7,847 bases of DNA from Pseudomonadota bacterium. GTDB lineage: Bacteria > Pseudomonadota > Alphaproteobacteria > Rhodobacterales > Rhodobacteraceae. The translations under genes were made by a program, and so were the position numbers. The stretch covers positions 1-7,847 of the forward strand of contig JACZTQ010000152.1 in NCBI GenBank assembly GCA_022573605.1. The letters run 5' to 3'. Shown here one piece after another: positions 5,415-7,847 of the stretch; within the stretch, counting starts at the first letter, position 1, and every line of letters starts with the position of its first letter. The notes under the pieces were generated by a model. The model was not told the DNA's origin. It saw only the letters and a list, made by a program, of their open reading frames with translations, and made no database searches.

Positions 5415-7847
5415 GCGCCGGTCGTGGCGGGCGAGACCGATTTGGCGGGGGCGCTGGCCGGCCCGCTGGCAGCCGCTGGCCTGGCGGCTGGGCCATCTGC
5501 GCCGGCGCGGATGGGAGGCGGCGGCGCGCGGAATGCTGCGCCTGGCGATCCGGGTGCCGTGGTTGCGCCGCCTGCCGCGCCCCCTGGTGGCGGTGGTGGA
5601 ACGGGTACTGTTCGCGGCCGCCGGAGATTCGTTGTTCGGCGAGGTGCTGTTCGATGGCGCGCTCTATCTCGAGCGCAACCCGGATGTGCGCGCGGCGGGG
5701 GCCGATCCGCTGGCGCATTACCTGCGCCACGGCTGGGCCGAGGGGCGCGACCCGAACGGCTGGCTCGACGAAGCCCGCTACCGACGCCAGGCGGGATTGG
5801 CGCGGCGCGACACGGTCAGCGCGCTGGGGCACTATCTGGCGCTGGGCCGGGCCCGGGGGCCGGGGCCGGGGCAAGCGCCATGCGCGGCCCCCGGGCCGGA
5901 CGCCAAGGCCGATGGCGAGGCCGCGGCGGCGGCGCTGGTGCGGCTGGGGCGGATCGCGCCCCAGGGTTCCGGGGCGGATTCCGAGGCGGCGCAGGTCGAT
6001 ATCATCGTCCCGGTCTATCGCGGCCGGGCGGCGACGCTTCGCTGTCTTGCCAGTGTGCTGGAGGCGAGCAACGAGACCCGTTTCGCGCTGGTCGTGGTCG
6101 ATGACGCCGGGCCGGACCCGCGGCTGCGCGCCGATCTGGCGCTGCTGGCGCGGCGCGGCCTGATCGAGCTGCTGGTGCAGCGGCGCAATCGCGGTTTCGT
6201 CGCCGCGATCAACGCCGGGATGCGGTGCAATCTCGGCCGCGACGTGGTCTGGCTCAACGCCGACACCGAGGTCAGCGGCGACTGGCTCGACCGGCTGCGC
6301 CGCGCCGCCCGGTCGGCCCCCGACGTGGCCACGGTGACGCCGCTGACCAACAACGGCACGATTTGCAGCTATCCGCGCGTCAATACCGACAATTGCCAGC
6401 CGCTGGAGGTGGACTGGGCCGAGCTCGACCGCATCGCCGCCCGGGTCAATGCCGGGCGACGGGTCGAGGCGCCGACCTGCGTCGGTTTTGCCACCTATGT
6501 GCGGCGCGACGCGCTGGATGCGGTGGGGCTGCTGGACCAGGCCGCCTTCGGGCGCGGCTATGGCGAGGAGAACGATTTTTCGCGGCGTGCGATCCGGCTC
6601 GGCTGGCGCAACCTGATCGCCGGCGACGTGTTCGTGCGCCATCTCGGGCAGACCTCGTTCGGCGACCAGCGGGCCGGGCGGGTGGCCGCCGCGATGCGGG
6701 TGCTCGAGCGGCGCCATCCGGGCTACGGCCGCGCGGTGGCGCGCTTCGTCGCCGCCGACCCGGTGGCGCCGCTGCGCCGGGCGATCGACCTGGAACGGCT
6801 GCGGCGCCATGCCCGGGGCCGGCGCACCGTGCTGATGGTGACCCATTCACTGGGCGGCGGCACCAGCCAGCATGTCGGCGAGGAGATCGCCCGATTGCGC
6901 GCCGGGGGCGCCGGGGTGGTGCTGATGTCGGGGGGCGCCGCAGGGCCGGATTCCGTGCGCCTGAGCCATCCGGAGGTGGCGGAACTGCCGTCGCTGGAGG
7001 CGGTGGCGCTCGGCGGGCGCGGGCTGGTGGAACTGCTCGGGACGCTTGGCGTCACCGAGGTCCGGCTCCACCATTTGGCCGATTTCGGCCGCGACGCGGC
7101 GCGCCGCTTCACTTGGCTGATCGACGCGCTGGGGCTGCCCTTCGAGTTCTCCGTGCACGACTATCTGGCGGTCTGCCCGCGGATCAATCTGGTCGATGGT
7201 TCGGGGATGTATTGCGGCGAGCCCGGCGAGGCGGGCTGCCGGCGCTGCCTGATGCGGCGGCGCTCGGGCTTCGGCGCGCCTGAAATCGGGCGCTGGCGGC
7301 GCGATTACGCGGCCCTGCTGGCGCTGGCGCGGGTGGTGCGGGCGCCGGACCGCGACGTGGCCGCAAGGCTGCGGCGCTATTTCCCGCAACTCGGCAATAT
7401 CGTGGTCCGGCCGCATGAGCGGACCCGGCTCCCGGCGCCGCGCCAGCCGTTGGCGGAGCGCCAGCCGGGGCCGTTGCGCATCGCCACAATCGGCGCGATC
7501 GGGCCAATCAAGGGGTTCGACGTGCTGCTGGACCTCGCCGCCCAAATCCGGGCCGAGACCCGCGCCGGGGGTGCGGCGGTGGAACTGACGGTGATCGGCT
7601 ATACCCGCAACGACGCGGCGGCCCGGGCGGCCGGGATCGCGGTCACCGGACCCTATCGCAACGACCGCGCCGGGGCGGCGATCGAATTGGCCGACCCGGA
7701 CCTGATCCTGATCCCCTCGATCTGGCCCGAGACCTATTGCTACACCCTGAGCCACGCGCTGGCGAGCGGCCGGCCGGTGGCCGGTTTCGACCTCGGCGCG
7801 GTGGGCACACGGCTGCGCGATGGGGGGCTGGCCGGGGCTCGCTGCCC
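5401..7847 (+). CDS. Large bifunctional glycosyltransferase (repeat + GT2 + GT4-like), cut by the window edge
   Basis: The frame is open for 815 codons with no stop before the right edge. The ATG at 5401 has GGGAG (5387-5391) nine nt upstream, the same spacing as in the preceding gene, whose end it overlaps. Residues 1-60 are basic and rich in Trp. Residues 83-158 hold two 38-residue repeats of the form Y-L-x-x-NPDV...HYLRHGWAEGR. A GT2 (GT-A fold) domain follows: VDIIVPVYRG (199-208), VVVDDAGPD (231-239), RNRGFVAAINAGM (262-274), metal-binding region LNADTEV with Asp288, and the acceptor-base region GYGEENDFSRRA (386-397). A GT4-like (GT-B fold) domain begins near 476: VTHSLGGGTSQH, FSVHDYLAVCPRINL with Cys592/605/613/616, IGAIGPIKGFDVL (697-709), then PSIWPETYCYTLSHAL with Glu777. 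The protein should add two sugars in sequence to the capsule or exopolysaccharide on the cytoplasmic side. The sugars are unknown. Confidence 0.88.
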   Translation, partial: MWRPERRSWRARPIWRGRWPARWQPLAWRLGHLRRRGWEAAARGMLRLAIRVPWLRRLPRPLVAVVERVLFAAAGDSLFGEVLFDGALYLERNPDVRAAGADPLAHYLRHGWAEGRDPNGWLDEARYRRQAGLARRDTVSALGHYLALGRARGPGPGQAPCAAPGPDAKADGEAAAAALVRLGRIAPQGSGADSEAAQVDIIVPVYRGRAATLRCLASVLEASNETRFALVVVDDAGPDPRLRADLALLARRGLIELLVQRRNRGFVAAINAGMRCNLGRDVVWLNADTEVSGDWLDRLRRAARSAPDVATVTPLTNNGTICSYPRVNTDNCQPLEVDWAELDRIAARVNAGRRVEAPTCVGFATYVRRDALDAVGLLDQAAFGRGYGEENDFSRRAIRLGWRNLIAGDVFVRHLGQTSFGDQRAGRVAAAMRVLERRHPGYGRAVARFVAADPVAPLRRAIDLERLRRHARGRRTVLMVTHSLGGGTSQHVGEEIARLRAGGAGVVLMSGGAAGPDSVRLSHPEVAELPSLEAVALGGRGLVELLGTLGVTEVRLHHLADFGRDAARRFTWLIDALGLPFEFSVHDYLAVCPRINLVDGSGMYCGEPGEAGCRRCLMRRRSGFGAPEIGRWRRDYAALLALARVVRAPDRDVAARLRRYFPQLGNIVVRPHERTRLPAPRQPLAERQPGPLRIATIGAIGPIKGFDVLLDLAAQIRAETRAGGAAVELTVIGYTRNDAAARAAGIAVTGPYRNDRAGAAIELADPDLILIPSIWPETYCYTLSHALASGRPVAGFDLGAVGTRLRDGGLAGARC

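Noticed and set aside
4364..6163. A 599-codon + strand frame running through both glycosyltransferases
   Set aside because: It is a shifted frame over two genes whose own frames show glycosyltransferase motifs; the product is Arg/Gly/Ala low-complexity.
5119..6846. A 575-codon minus-strand frame opposite the large glycosyltransferase
   Set aside because: It is antisense shadow; no motif and biased composition, while the + strand frame shows complete GT2 motifs.

Overview
The window is a composite. From about position 876 to the right edge it is very GC-rich, with codons ending almost always in G or C. It reads as one coherent capsular/exopolysaccharide locus of a high-GC alphaproteobacterium; Rhodospirillales or Acetobacteraceae is plausible from protein style, but no marker gene proves it. 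The first ~875 bases are visibly more AT-rich and hold pieces of unrelated genes. These are a start fragment of a DUF3857-type secreted protein (179-547), an internal scrap of an arylsulfatase (546-746) and an unassigned stretch (747-875). They are joined with no sign of an insertion sequence or integrase, so a chimeric assembly or heavily scrambled DNA is the simplest reading.

The capsule part has two divergent arms around a short regulatory gap (4293-4400). The leftward arm is a tight export operon: ABC-2 permease (KpsM/CtrC type, 4292-3495), its ATPase (KpsT/CtrD type, 3498-2794, 4-nt overlap) and the inner-membrane/periplasmic polysaccharide co-polymerase (KpsE/CtrB/BexC type, 2780-1500, 13-nt gap). 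After a 210-nt gap, a further leftward gene of unknown function (1289 to ~876) is cut off at the chimeric junction. The rightward arm holds a GT-B-like glycosyltransferase (4401-5414), overlapping by 14 nt a very large glycosyltransferase (5401 to beyond the edge). The latter carries two N-terminal 38-residue repeats, a GT2 (GT-A fold) domain and a second, GT4-like (GT-B fold) domain. It is open for 815 codons and is not terminated inside the window.

Together the right arm would assemble a glycan on the cytoplasmic face and the left arm would move it across the inner membrane towards the cell surface. The outer-membrane channel (KpsD/Wza type) and the lipid-linker enzymes (KpsC/KpsS type) are not in the window. 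The divergent gap contains a match to the CtrA cell-cycle regulator site pattern (TTAA-N7-TTAAC) facing the export operon. A terminator-like hairpin plus T-tract lies inside the first codons of the permease gene. These two signals are the most interesting regulatory leads. I found no CRISPR array, RNA gene or mobile element.
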